From an uncultured Armatimonadota bacterium (GTDB taxonomy: Bacteria > Armatimonadota > UBA5829 > DTJY01): a stretch of 20,866 bases of DNA. The translations under genes and the position numbers were made by a program. The first letter of the stretch is position 1. Each line of letters opens with the position of its first letter. Under the pieces are notes generated by a model, which made no database searches, was not told the origin of the DNA, and saw only the letters and a program-made list of their open reading frames with translations. Shown in pieces: positions 6,188-13,501 of the stretch. The stretch lies in NCBI GenBank assembly GCA_937875395.1, contig CALNCU010000061.1, forward strand, positions 1-20,866, read 5' to 3'.

Positions 6188-6826
6188 ATGAACAGCCCAA
6201 CGGAGTGGCTCGCCAATATAGGGATAGAATATATCCTCTTGGCTTCTGCAGTACTCCTTGTTGCAAGAATACTGCTTGGTAAGCTAAACACACCGATTGC
6301 AAAATCTGCAGCAGAGACGGTGGAGTCTTTTCTTATTGCAGTTCTGCTTGTATTCCTGGTAATAAGGCCGTTTGTTGTTCAGGCATTCTTTATACCGTCC
6401 GGCTCCATGCTCCCCAACCTGGAGATACAAGACCACATACTGGTCAACAAGTTCATCTACAGGTTCCAGGAGCCCCGGTACGGAGACATAGTAGTCTTTA
6501 AATCCCCGCCGTCCGCCTCTCCGGACAGGCAGGAGAAGGACTACATAAAACGTCTTATCGGCAAGCCGGGCGATGTGATAAAGATATACGGAGGCTCCGT
6601 TTACAGAAACGGGGAGAAGCTTGAAGAGGATTACCTCTTTGAACCCGGAGAGATAGATTACGTCTTTGGACCCTACAAAATCCCCTCCGGCAATCTGTTC
6701 ATGATGGGCGACAACCGGAATGACAGCAATGACAGCCACGTATGGGGCCCGCTTGACAGAAAACGGATTATAGGCAAAGCCTGGGTAAAATTCTGGCCCA
6801 TTAACAGAGTAGGCATGATTCGTTAG
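6188..6826 (+). CDS. lepB: Signal peptidase I
   Basis: LepB is the membrane serine-lysine protease that removes signal peptides from exported proteins. The 212-residue protein has two hydrophobic segments (about 14-30 and 44-63), then the catalytic serine box IPSGSML (S73), the lysine box DYIKRLIGKPGD (K121), and GDNRNDSNDSHVWGPL near the C-terminus. The ATG at 6188 lies 4 bases after rplS with AAGGA upstream. Placement behind ffh and rplS unites targeting and processing in one transcript, which ends at the terminator immediately downstream. Two predicted N-terminal helices rather than one differ from the short Bacillus enzymes. Confidence 0.95.
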   Translation: MNSPTEWLANIGIEYILLASAVLLVARILLGKLNTPIAKSAAETVESFLIAVLLVFLVIRPFVVQAFFIPSGSMLPNLEIQDHILVNKFIYRFQEPRYGDIVVFKSPPSASPDRQEKDYIKRLIGKPGDVIKIYGGSVYRNGEKLEEDYLFEPGEIDYVFGPYKIPSGNLFMMGDNRNDSNDSHVWGPLDRKRIIGKAWVKFWPINRVGMIR

Positions 6827-6833
6827 AACTACC

Positions 6834-6864
6834 GGCCACCCGCCCTTATGCGGGTGGTCTTTTT
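6834..6864 (+). terminator. Strong intrinsic terminator after lepB
   Basis: CCACCCGC (6836-6843) and GCGGGTGG (6850-6857) make an 8-base GC-rich stem with a 6-base loop, followed by TCTTTTT (6858-6864). It closes the ffh-lepB transcript. Confidence 0.9.
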
Positions 6865-6955
6865 CATCCATATTTTTCCCATGCGGCAGCTTTATACATG
6901 CGCCTTCAACTAAAAATCCTTCAAAGACCGCCCGTTAACAGGGAGTATTCAGCAA

Positions 6956-7636
6956 ATGTCGGCTAATACCGGTACAAATGAACCCATAGATATGTGGCAT
7001 TACGAAAAGCTTGCCATCTCCCAGGGGTTCCGCATGGTGGCGGGCATAGATGAGGCAGGCCGGGGCCCCATTGCCGGGCCGGTGGTGGCCGCCGCCGTAA
7101 TCCTTCCCTTCCACTGCGACATAGAGGGCATAAACGATTCCAAGAAGCTCACCCCAGCAAAACGGGAGGCCGCCTTCGCCAAGATTACCTCCATGGCGAA
7201 GGGCATAGGCGTGGGGATTGTGGATGCAGAAGAGATAGACCGCATAAACATATTGCAGGCCACGTACAAAGCCATGCGCCTGGCGGCGGCACAGCTTACG
7301 GTGGATGTAAACCTCTTTCTTGTTGATGGGAACCCCATAAAAGGGCTGGGATATCCGCACCGGGCAATTGTAGGCGGGGATGCAAAGAGCGCCTCCATTG
7401 CCGCCGCATCCATCATAGCCAAGGTCACCAGGGACAGAATCATGTGCGATTACCATGCCCTCTACCCGGAGTACGGGTTCGGCAGGCACAAAGGGTACCT
7501 CTCCGCAGAGCACAAGGAGAGCCTCTTTACGCATGGGGCGTGCAAAATCCACAGAAGATCCTTTGAACCGGTAAAATCCCTCTGCGGTAAAGAAGAGGAG
7601 GCCCCAAAACATTGGGTACAGACAAATCTCTTCTAG
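6956..7636 (+). CDS. rnhB: Ribonuclease HII
   Basis: RNase HII nicks RNA-DNA hybrids and starts removal of ribonucleotides misinserted in DNA. The 226-residue protein has the catalytic GIDEAGRGPIAGPVV (D32, E33), NDSKKLTPAKRE (60-71), LVDGN (D124) and GGDAKSASIAAASIIAKVTRD (with D142, the other acidic residue), followed by YPEYGFGRHKGY. The ATG at 6956 follows GGGAG (6941-6945) by 10 bases. It is separated from lepB by the terminator, so it probably has its own promoter in 6865-6955, though none stood out. Its end overlaps yraN by 25 bases. Confidence 0.95.
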   Translation: MSANTGTNEPIDMWHYEKLAISQGFRMVAGIDEAGRGPIAGPVVAAAVILPFHCDIEGINDSKKLTPAKREAAFAKITSMAKGIGVGIVDAEEIDRINILQATYKAMRLAAAQLTVDVNLFLVDGNPIKGLGYPHRAIVGGDAKSASIAAASIIAKVTRDRIMCDYHALYPEYGFGRHKGYLSAEHKESLFTHGACKIHRRSFEPVKSLCGKEEEAPKHWVQTNLF

Positions 7637-7986
7637 GCGCAAAGGGGGAACTGCTGGCAGAGAGCCGCCTTAAGGAGATGGGATACGCCATCCTTGAGAA
7701 GAACTACCGCTGCCTCCCCCTGGGCGAGATAGATATAGTGGCCCGCCACGGCAGCGACCTGGTTTTTGTAGAAGTAAAGACCAGGCGTAGCGAACTCTTT
7801 GGGTCCGCCGCAGAATCCGTAGACAAAAAGAAGCGGCGCCGAATTACAAGGGCGGCCATGTGTTATGTTTCAGAACATAACCTGGGAGAAGTTGATTGCC
7901 GGTTCGATGTGGCAGAAGTATACATGAAGAACGGAGCGCCGGTGACCGTAGAAGTTATTCAGGGCGCCTTTTTTGCGGAGGAGTAA
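7612..7986 (+). CDS. yraN: YraN/UPF0102 family PD-(D/E)XK nuclease-like protein
   Basis: The 124-residue protein matches the UPF0102 family: KGELLAESRLKEMGYAILEK, then GEIDIVARHGSDLVFVEVKTR, with the nuclease-fold residues E39, D41, E54 and K56 in place. The biological substrate of this family is not established; the fold resembles Holliday-junction resolvases. The start is TTG at 7612, with GAGGAGG about 10 bases upstream inside rnhB. The gene overlaps rnhB by 25 bases, implying coupled translation; rnhB-yraN adjacency is common in bacteria. Confidence 0.93.
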   Translation: MGTDKSLLGAKGELLAESRLKEMGYAILEKNYRCLPLGEIDIVARHGSDLVFVEVKTRRSELFGSAAESVDKKKRRRITRAAMCYVSEHNLGEVDCRFDVAEVYMKNGAPVTVEVIQGAFFAEE

Positions 7987-7995
7987 CCGCACCTT

Positions 7996-8715
7996 ATGCA
8001 CAGATTCTATGTTTTACCACAAAACATATCTAACAATACAGTAGTATTTGCCCCGGAGCAGGGCCGGCAGATAAAGAACGTACTGCGCCTGCGAGCGGGG
8101 GATACGGTTGCGGCCTTTGACGGCAGCGGGCAAGAATTTTGCGTAAGCCTGCACTTTAACGGCTCTCAGACAACTGGAAATATAATCAGCACCTGCTACC
8201 CAAAGACGGAACCGCCCGTAAAGATAACCCTTGTGCAGGGGCTTCCAAAGGGAGAGAAGGTAGAGTTCATCCTTCAAAAATGCACAGAGATAGGTATATC
8301 CGCCTTTATCTTTGTAGAATCGGTCCGTTCCGTGGCCCAAATCCCGCAGGAGAGGCTTAAAGGACGCATGGAACGCTGGCGCGCAATAGCAAAGGAGGCT
8401 GCAGAGCAGTCCGGCAGGGTATGCCTTCCCACCGTAAACGGGGTATCCCGCTTTGCAAACGCCCTTGAAAATGTAAGCGGAGCGGGCCTTATTGCCTGGG
8501 AAGAAGAGCGGCATCGCACACTTCCGGATGCGCTGGAACGCATAAATCCCGCAGGAGAGGTCACCCTCTTCATAGGCCCGGAGGGGGGCTGGACGCCGGA
8601 TGAAGTCTCCCAGGCAGAGGCGGCGGGGATATCCTCCGTCTCGCTTGGCAGCCGCATACTCCGCACAGAAACAGCAGCAATTGTGGCAAGCGCGCTCGCC
8701 ATATACGGCAGATAG
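7996..8715 (+). CDS. rsmE: 16S rRNA (uracil-1498-N3)-methyltransferase RsmE
   Basis: RsmE methylates U1498 of 16S rRNA using S-adenosylmethionine. The 239-residue SPOUT protein begins with a PUA-like domain (HRFYVLP, then GRQIKNVLRLRAGD) and ends with the knot motifs LVQGLPKGEKVEFILQKCTE (79-98), KEAAEQSGR (133-141), IGPEGGWTPDE (193-203) and LGSRILRTETA (217-227). The ATG at 7996 lies 9 bases after yraN, with GGAGGAG at the end of yraN. It closes the rnhB-yraN-rsmE cluster. Confidence 0.95.
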   Translation: MHRFYVLPQNISNNTVVFAPEQGRQIKNVLRLRAGDTVAAFDGSGQEFCVSLHFNGSQTTGNIISTCYPKTEPPVKITLVQGLPKGEKVEFILQKCTEIGISAFIFVESVRSVAQIPQERLKGRMERWRAIAKEAAEQSGRVCLPTVNGVSRFANALENVSGAGLIAWEEERHRTLPDALERINPAGEVTLFIGPEGGWTPDEVSQAEAAGISSVSLGSRILRTETAAIVASALAIYGR

Positions 8716-9118
8716 ATTACATGATGCTCGGCCCGCAAATGCCTGGATGAATCCAGTGAGCCAGGAGCATCGCCCCCGGGGCACCGCTGCCTAAGCAAGG
8801 TATATCAACCCCCGAGGAGATACTTCGGTCGCAGAGCACTTTAGTGCGCCGCTGCCGAAGCCCTGTAGATACCTGAGCACCTGCGAAACAGCAAATAATC
8901 CCCCGCTGCTTTGCCGGAACTTAATCAGGCACAACCTGGATAAATCATCCATTCTTACAAATATTCATGCAAGCAACCAAGCCCTAAATGAAGGGAATTT
9001 TAATTTCTTCTACGAACTTAACAGTAAAGGTGGCTGCTACTTGGGTATTACACAAATAATTACAAAACATGCTGCGGGGCAGGAAACGGGCCCGAGCCGA
9101 CCGGAGACAAGTAAATAA
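8716..9118. other. 403-base gap rich in inverted repeats, no gene
   Basis: No open frame here is convincing. On the plus strand GATGCTC (8723-8729) pairs with GAGCATC (8765-8771) around CTGGAT/ATCCAG (8743-8756). A second unit has CTTCGG (8823-8828) pairing with CCGAAG (8855-8860) around GCAC/GTGC with a TTTA loop (8836-8847). CTGT and ACAG near 8862-8890 could extend the fold. No T-run marks either unit as an intrinsic terminator. The right half (about 8940-9100) is AT-richer and presumably holds the promoter of the next gene, but no good -35/-10 pair was found. No tRNA, tmRNA, SRP RNA or RNase P signature was recognised. Confidence 0.45.
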
Positions 9119-10645
9119 ATGCGACAGGAAAAGATAACAGATAATCTTACTCAACTTCTTGACGTACTCCCTCCGGGAATCCGAAGCTGCCTTCTTGGCC
9201 AGCCGGATCTTGACGGACTCCTTGAAATAATCCTTGATCTGGGAAGGCCCGCAGAAGCCAGGTTTCCCGGGCATGAAGTGCAGCTTTGCGATATTGAAGT
9301 CACTCCGCAAGATATAGACCACGTTGTAACCAACGTGGGGGCCTTCGGCAAAGACAACCGTGCCGGGATAGAACGCACCCTGCATAGAATCTCCGCCATA
9401 AGAAACCGCCAATCTAGAATAGTGGGCCTCACCTGCAGGATAGGCCGGGCGGTCTACGGCACCATAGATATTATAAGAGATGTGGTTGAATCCAATAAAA
9501 GCATCCTCTTCCTTGGACGTCCGGGCGTGGGAAAGACCACAAAGCTTAGAGAAGTAGCGCGCGTGCTCTCCGGCGAGTTTAAAAAACGCGTGATAATTGT
9601 AGACACATCAAACGAGATTGCGGGCGACGGCGACATTCCCCACCCATCAATCGGGCGTGCCAGGCGGATGCAGGTTGTTGTCCCGGAACTTCAGCATGCC
9701 GTTATGATAGAGGCCGTTGAAAACCATATGCCGGAAGTAATAATAATAGATGAAATAGGCACGGAAGCAGAAGCCTTTGCCGCCCGCACCATTGCAGAAC
9801 GCGGAGTTCAACTTGTGGCAACCGCCCACGGAAACTCCCTTGAAAACCTGCTTATGAACCCCTCTCTTTCAGACATGATCGGCGGCATCCAGACCGTAAC
9901 TTTAGGGGACGAAGAAGCCAAGCGAAGAGGCACGCAAAAGACCGTCCTGGAGAGGAAAGCCCCTCCCACGTTTGATGTTGTAATAGAGATAATGGAGGTA
10001 GATAAGCTTGCCATACACCACAACGTGGCAAACGTGGTAGACAAGCTTTTAAGAGGAACCCCTCCAAGGCCGGAGATACGCGTAAGGAACCCGGAAGGAG
10101 AGATAGACGTTGTTCAAGAGGCGGATGCAGACGAACGCCCCTCCCGCAACGGCGACCTTGCGCCCTACGAAACCCCGGAGGCAAGACCGCTGCCGCAGAC
10201 GGTTAGAATCTTCCCGTACGGGGTCAGCCGCAACCGCCTGGAGCGGGCCATCCGCGAGCTTAAAGTACCGGCGTACATCTCTAAAGACCCAAGGGAATCA
10301 GACGTGGTTCTAACCCTTAAAACGCACGCACGCAAAGAGCCTGCAAAGTTAAAAGAGGCCACTAGCCAGGAGATTCCCACGTTTGTTATTAAGAGCAACA
10401 CTTATACACAAATTGCAAATGTAGTAAGATCAATATTCAGGCTGTCGGATTTTGAGGATGAAGAGCTTGCGTTGCAAGAGGCAGAAGAGGCCATAGAACG
10501 CATACTGGAGGGCGAAGAAGCCGTAGAACTCTCGCCGCAGACCAGCTACGTGCGCCGGTTGCAGCATCAGTTGGCATCAGAAAACAACATGCTCTCCACC
10601 AGCATAGGCGCAGAACCCAACCGCCGAGTAAGAATACTACGGTAA
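9119..10645 (+). CDS. Ycf45/SpoIIIAA-like P-loop ATPase with C-terminal R3H domain
   Basis: This 508-residue protein has a secretion-ATPase-like AAA core: Walker A GRPGVGKT (133-140), IVDTSNEIAGDGD (160-172), Walker B EVIIIDE (206-212) and VATAHGNSLENLL (233-245). After a linker comes a region around 372-400 (NRLERAIRELKVPAYI), and the last 40 residues look like an R3H nucleic-acid-binding domain with R479-xxx-H483 and SIGAEPNRRVRI. The combination is that of the Ycf45 family of cyanobacteria and plastids, and related proteins in Bacillota and other phyla, whose role is not settled. SpoIIIAA itself lacks R3H and acts in sporulation, so a sporulation role should not be assumed. GGAG lies 12 bases before the ATG. 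Confidence 0.88.
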   Translation: MRQEKITDNLTQLLDVLPPGIRSCLLGQPDLDGLLEIILDLGRPAEARFPGHEVQLCDIEVTPQDIDHVVTNVGAFGKDNRAGIERTLHRISAIRNRQSRIVGLTCRIGRAVYGTIDIIRDVVESNKSILFLGRPGVGKTTKLREVARVLSGEFKKRVIIVDTSNEIAGDGDIPHPSIGRARRMQVVVPELQHAVMIEAVENHMPEVIIIDEIGTEAEAFAARTIAERGVQLVATAHGNSLENLLMNPSLSDMIGGIQTVTLGDEEAKRRGTQKTVLERKAPPTFDVVIEIMEVDKLAIHHNVANVVDKLLRGTPPRPEIRVRNPEGEIDVVQEADADERPSRNGDLAPYETPEARPLPQTVRIFPYGVSRNRLERAIRELKVPAYISKDPRESDVVLTLKTHARKEPAKLKEATSQEIPTFVIKSNTYTQIANVVRSIFRLSDFEDEELALQEAEEAIERILEGEEAVELSPQTSYVRRLQHQLASENNMLSTSIGAEPNRRVRILR

Positions 10646-10659
10646 CAACTTTTCCATAC

Positions 10660-10687
10660 CTGCGCCGCTCTAAGGCATCCGGCGCAG
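10660..10687 (+). other. Hairpin between the R3H ATPase gene and tmk
   Basis: CTGCGCC (10660-10666) and GGCGCAG (10681-10687) form a 7-base stem with a 14-base loop. No T-run follows. It ends a few bases before the tmk Shine-Dalgarno (AGGAG, 10699-10703). Confidence 0.4.
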
Positions 10688-10709
10688 AAAGCAAGATCAG
10701 GAGTACGCA

Positions 10710-11330
10710 TTGTCATCTTACTTTATCACCTTTGAAGGCCCGGAAGGCTCTGGAAAATCTACTCAGGCAGCGCTTCTTGCAGATGCGCTAAGGAGCATAG
10801 GACTCCTTACCCGGCTTACCCGCGAACCGGGCGGAGACCCTGTAAGTGAACAGATAAGAAAAATCCTTCTTGACAGCCCGGACGATTCCATCACAAACAG
10901 GGCCGAACTCTTTTTATACCTTGCCGCCCGCGCCCAACATGTAGAAAACATAATCCGTCCAAATCTAAAGAAGGGGGCCATAGTTATCTGTGCCCGTTAT
11001 ATAGACTCCACGGTGGCCTACCAGGGCTGGGGCGGAGGGCTGAGCGTGGATATGATCCGCACACTAAATAATGCAGCAACCGGCGGGCTTATCCCAGACA
11101 TCACCTTTCTTATGGATATAGACGCAGAGACCGGCCTTAAACGCCAGCAGGACTGGAACCGGATGGAGCGGAAGGGCCTGGATTATCACGCCCGTGTACG
11201 AGAAGGTTTTCTTGCAGAGGCAAAGCTCTATCCGGAGCGTATAAAAGTCTTGGATGCCGCACAGGATATAGACTTTATCCACAGGCAGGTTCTGCACTAT
11301 GTTGCAGAAAAGCTTAAAATAGCCGTATAA
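10710..11330 (+). CDS. tmk: Thymidylate kinase
   Basis: Tmk phosphorylates dTMP to dTDP for DNA synthesis. The 206-residue protein has the P-loop GPEGSGKST (10-18), TREPGGDPVSEQIR (37-50) and RYIDSTVAYQG (96-106), and a C-terminal lid-like DWNRMERKGLDYHARVREGF. The start is TTG at 10710, 6 bases after AGGAG. The DR[Y/H] motif, normally Asp-Arg-Tyr, reads Ala-Arg-Tyr (A95), so a conserved acidic residue near the nucleotide site is missing. The tmk-darA-holB order is classic in Bacillota and related phyla. Confidence 0.94.
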   Translation: MSSYFITFEGPEGSGKSTQAALLADALRSIGLLTRLTREPGGDPVSEQIRKILLDSPDDSITNRAELFLYLAARAQHVENIIRPNLKKGAIVICARYIDSTVAYQGWGGGLSVDMIRTLNNAATGGLIPDITFLMDIDAETGLKRQQDWNRMERKGLDYHARVREGFLAEAKLYPERIKVLDAAQDIDFIHRQVLHYVAEKLKIAV

Positions 11331-11350
11331 TTAGGCGTTGGAGGCGCCAT

Positions 11351-11680
11351 ATGAAACTTGTAATCACCATTATCCATGACAGGGATAAAAACAGAATCTC
11401 TGAAGCACTGCTAAAAAACAACTTCAAGTTTACCAAACTTGCAAGCACGGGCGGCTTCCTTAGAGAAGGAAATATTACATTCCTTATTGGGGTTGAAGAG
11501 AATCGCCTGGAAGAACTTATGGATGTTATCCGTGAGAGCTGCAAAACCAGGGAACAGTACGCCAACTTTATGCCCCCGGATGCCGCGCCCATAGGCGTTT
11601 TTATGCCCGGCCCCGTAAAGGTAGAGGTAGGCGGCGCAGTTGTTTTTATTCTGAATACAGATAGAGTGGAACGCTTCTAA
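11351..11680 (+). CDS. darA: Cyclic-di-AMP receptor, PII-like (DarA/PstA family)
   Basis: The 109-residue protein matches the DUF970 PII-like family: MKLVITIIHDRDKNRISEAL, FTKLASTGGFLREGNITFLIGVEENRL, and the C-terminal VGGAVVFILNTDRVERF. Members form trimers that bind c-di-AMP, as shown for Bacillus, Listeria and Staphylococcus proteins; the downstream target is not well defined. The ATG at 11351 has GGAGG 6 bases upstream. It lies 20 bases after tmk and 77 bases before holB. Its presence implies that the host makes c-di-AMP, although no cyclase is in the window. Confidence 0.93.
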   Translation: MKLVITIIHDRDKNRISEALLKNNFKFTKLASTGGFLREGNITFLIGVEENRLEELMDVIRESCKTREQYANFMPPDAAPIGVFMPGPVKVEVGGAVVFILNTDRVERF

Positions 11681-11757
11681 AAGCGCCACTCCCGCAGTTT
11701 CCGCCGCATTAATCTTAATACCAACACCTGCACCGGCAGCGCTTATTATAGGATGCC

Positions 11758-12795
11758 ATGATATTTGCCAATATTTACGCACAGGATATGGCCGTTCGCG
11801 CGCTTAAATCCTGCATAAAAAAGAACCAGGTAGCACATGCCTATCTCTTTACCGGGCCGTCCGGCACGGGGAAGAGTTCAACAGCGCTTGCATTTGCCTC
11901 TGCCCTGAACTGCACAAACCCCACGCCGGAAGGAGACGCCTGCGGCAGCTGTCTCTCATGCAGCCGGATAGCATCCGGGGAGGACGCAGATGTAAGGGTG
12001 GTTCGCCCGGAAGGCAACCAGACCACCATAGAGCAGATGCGCGATATGATAAAAGAGTTGGGCTATGCACCCTTCTCCGGCAAATACAAGGTCTTTATTA
12101 TAGAGCAGGCAGACACCTTAAATTCCAGCTCTGAAAACAGTATCTTAAAAGTACTTGAAGAGCCGCCCGCCTATGCGGTATTAATACTGCTCTCCTGCAA
12201 CCAGAGCTCGCTTCTGCCAACCATACGTTCCAGGTGCCGTACCGTACGCTTCAGGCAGGCATCTGATGAAGAACTGGAAGAAGCCCTGCGCAGCCGGTTC
12301 AATCTGCCGGAAGACGATCTGCGCATAGTTGCGGCCTGTTCCGAGGGCGCCGTTGGATATGCCTTTGATATGGCATCCGACAGCGGGTTCATGGAGGATA
12401 GGCAGGTTATCTTTCAGGCTGTAAAAGACTGGTATGAAGGCCCGCCCGTTCTTGGGCTTCAAACGGCAGAACTATTAAGATCCATTGCATCAGAACGCAA
12501 ATCTGCAAAGGGCAGCCCGGAAGTCCGCACGCTTGCCGGCAACCTTTTAGAGATATTGGACAGCATTCTTTCATGGTATGAAGATATTCTGCGTTTAAAA
12601 GTAAGCGGAGAATCCGCCCGGGTTACAAACCTGGACTATCTGGACGATCTTATCCCCATGTCCGGACGCTACTCCACGGCAAAACTTTGCGCCTCCGTAA
12701 GAGCCATTATGGAGACGCGCCGGTATGTACAAGGCAATATAACCCCGCAGTTGGCCCTTGAGAACATGTTCATTGCTATACGCCCGGACCTGTAG
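11758..12795 (+). CDS. holB: DNA polymerase III delta' subunit
   Basis: HolB is part of the clamp loader that places the sliding clamp on DNA. The 345-residue protein has Walker A GPSGTGKSS (33-41), a zinc module with C52, C62, C65 and C68 (CGSCLSC), YKVFIIEQADTLN (110-122), LKVLEEPP (130-137) and the sensor SRC motif (158-160). The intact P-loop and zinc cysteines resemble DnaX/tau as well, but the length and the absence of tau C-terminal domains favour delta'. The Walker B acid pattern is EQAD rather than DEA. The ATG at 11758 has AGGA upstream. It follows darA as in Bacillus. Confidence 0.88.
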   Translation: MIFANIYAQDMAVRALKSCIKKNQVAHAYLFTGPSGTGKSSTALAFASALNCTNPTPEGDACGSCLSCSRIASGEDADVRVVRPEGNQTTIEQMRDMIKELGYAPFSGKYKVFIIEQADTLNSSSENSILKVLEEPPAYAVLILLSCNQSSLLPTIRSRCRTVRFRQASDEELEEALRSRFNLPEDDLRIVAACSEGAVGYAFDMASDSGFMEDRQVIFQAVKDWYEGPPVLGLQTAELLRSIASERKSAKGSPEVRTLAGNLLEILDSILSWYEDILRLKVSGESARVTNLDYLDDLIPMSGRYSTAKLCASVRAIMETRRYVQGNITPQLALENMFIAIRPDL

Positions 12796-13011
12796 TAACA
12801 CGCTCGCACGCAAATCACGCCGCCGCCATAACCCCCAGGCAGAAATGGCTGTCATCTACCCGCTTTGCACGGCCACACCTCCCGCCCGTACGGAGTAGCG
12901 CATATCCCCGCTGCTTTTCAGATGCTGTTGGCAAAGAGCCTTGAACTGAGAGTGGATTTATGGGTGGCAGCGGCGGGTATAAATCCAGATAGACCGTTCT
13001 GGAGGGTGGAA

Positions 13012-13497
13012 ATGTCGCCAATGTACAGAGTGCATCTTATCCCCCGCTGGGCTTGGATTCTTATTGGGATAGTGGGAGTGCTTGTGATATGGGTTCTCTT
13101 CTCCCAGGTGATGAGCAGAGGTTATACAAGCATATATGCGCTAGGCCCGGAGGTGGAAACCGGCAATCCGGCAGATTATGTGCAGCAGCCGTCTCCGGGG
13201 GTGGAGATAACCCCTGCACCCGCGCCTGCGCCGCCCATCATGCCGCCGCAGTTTGGAGGCACGCCGCCGTCCGGCACAACTGCCGGGCTTCCGCAGAGTA
13301 TACAGTTTGACGGGCAGACGTATTCCCTTGTGGGCGGGCCTGTGCAGGCAGATGTAATAACAACAGGGCAGTATGCGGGTAACTATATAATATACGCCCG
13401 CATAAATGATGCCCAGCCGTACAAAAACCTCTATTTAGAGGCGGTTCCAAACAGCGGGAAATTCTATCGGTACGCCATTACGGGAGCCGGTACCTGA
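13012..13497 (+). CDS. Unknown membrane-anchored protein with proline-rich linker
   Basis: I do not recognise a family. From ATG 13012, preceded by GGAGGGTGG at good distance, the frame gives 161 residues. There is one N-terminal membrane helix (about 13-34, WAWILIGIVGVLVIWVLF), then a Pro/Ala/Gly-rich linker (about 58-95), then a C-terminal domain of about 65 residues starting at QSIQFDGQTYSLVGGPV and ending NSGKFYRYAI, probably all-beta and outside the cell. An earlier start at 12865 is open but lacks a ribosome site and lies in non-coding-looking sequence. The 216-base gap before it shows no clear promoter. It is convergent with aroF, 4 bases apart. Confidence 0.7.
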   Translation: MSPMYRVHLIPRWAWILIGIVGVLVIWVLFSQVMSRGYTSIYALGPEVETGNPADYVQQPSPGVEITPAPAPAPPIMPPQFGGTPPSGTTAGLPQSIQFDGQTYSLVGGPVQADVITTGQYAGNYIIYARINDAQPYKNLYLEAVPNSGKFYRYAITGAGT

Positions 13498-13501
13498 TAG
13501 G

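Noticed and set aside
8716..8870. tRNA or known small RNA after rsmE
   Set aside because: No T-loop or acceptor pattern, and no signature of tmRNA, SRP RNA or RNase P RNA was seen; it is left as an unassigned structured region.
9119..10645. Sporulation protein SpoIIIAA
   Set aside because: The ATPase core is related, but the protein is far longer and ends in an R3H domain, and no other sporulation gene is present in the window.
11758..12795. DnaX (tau/gamma) instead of HolB
   Set aside because: The zinc module and P-loop are shared, but the protein is only 345 residues and sits in the tmk-darA-holB context.
12865..13011. Longer start for the membrane-anchored protein after holB
   Set aside because: The extra 49 residues do not look coding and have no Shine-Dalgarno, while ATG 13012 has an excellent one just before the membrane helix.
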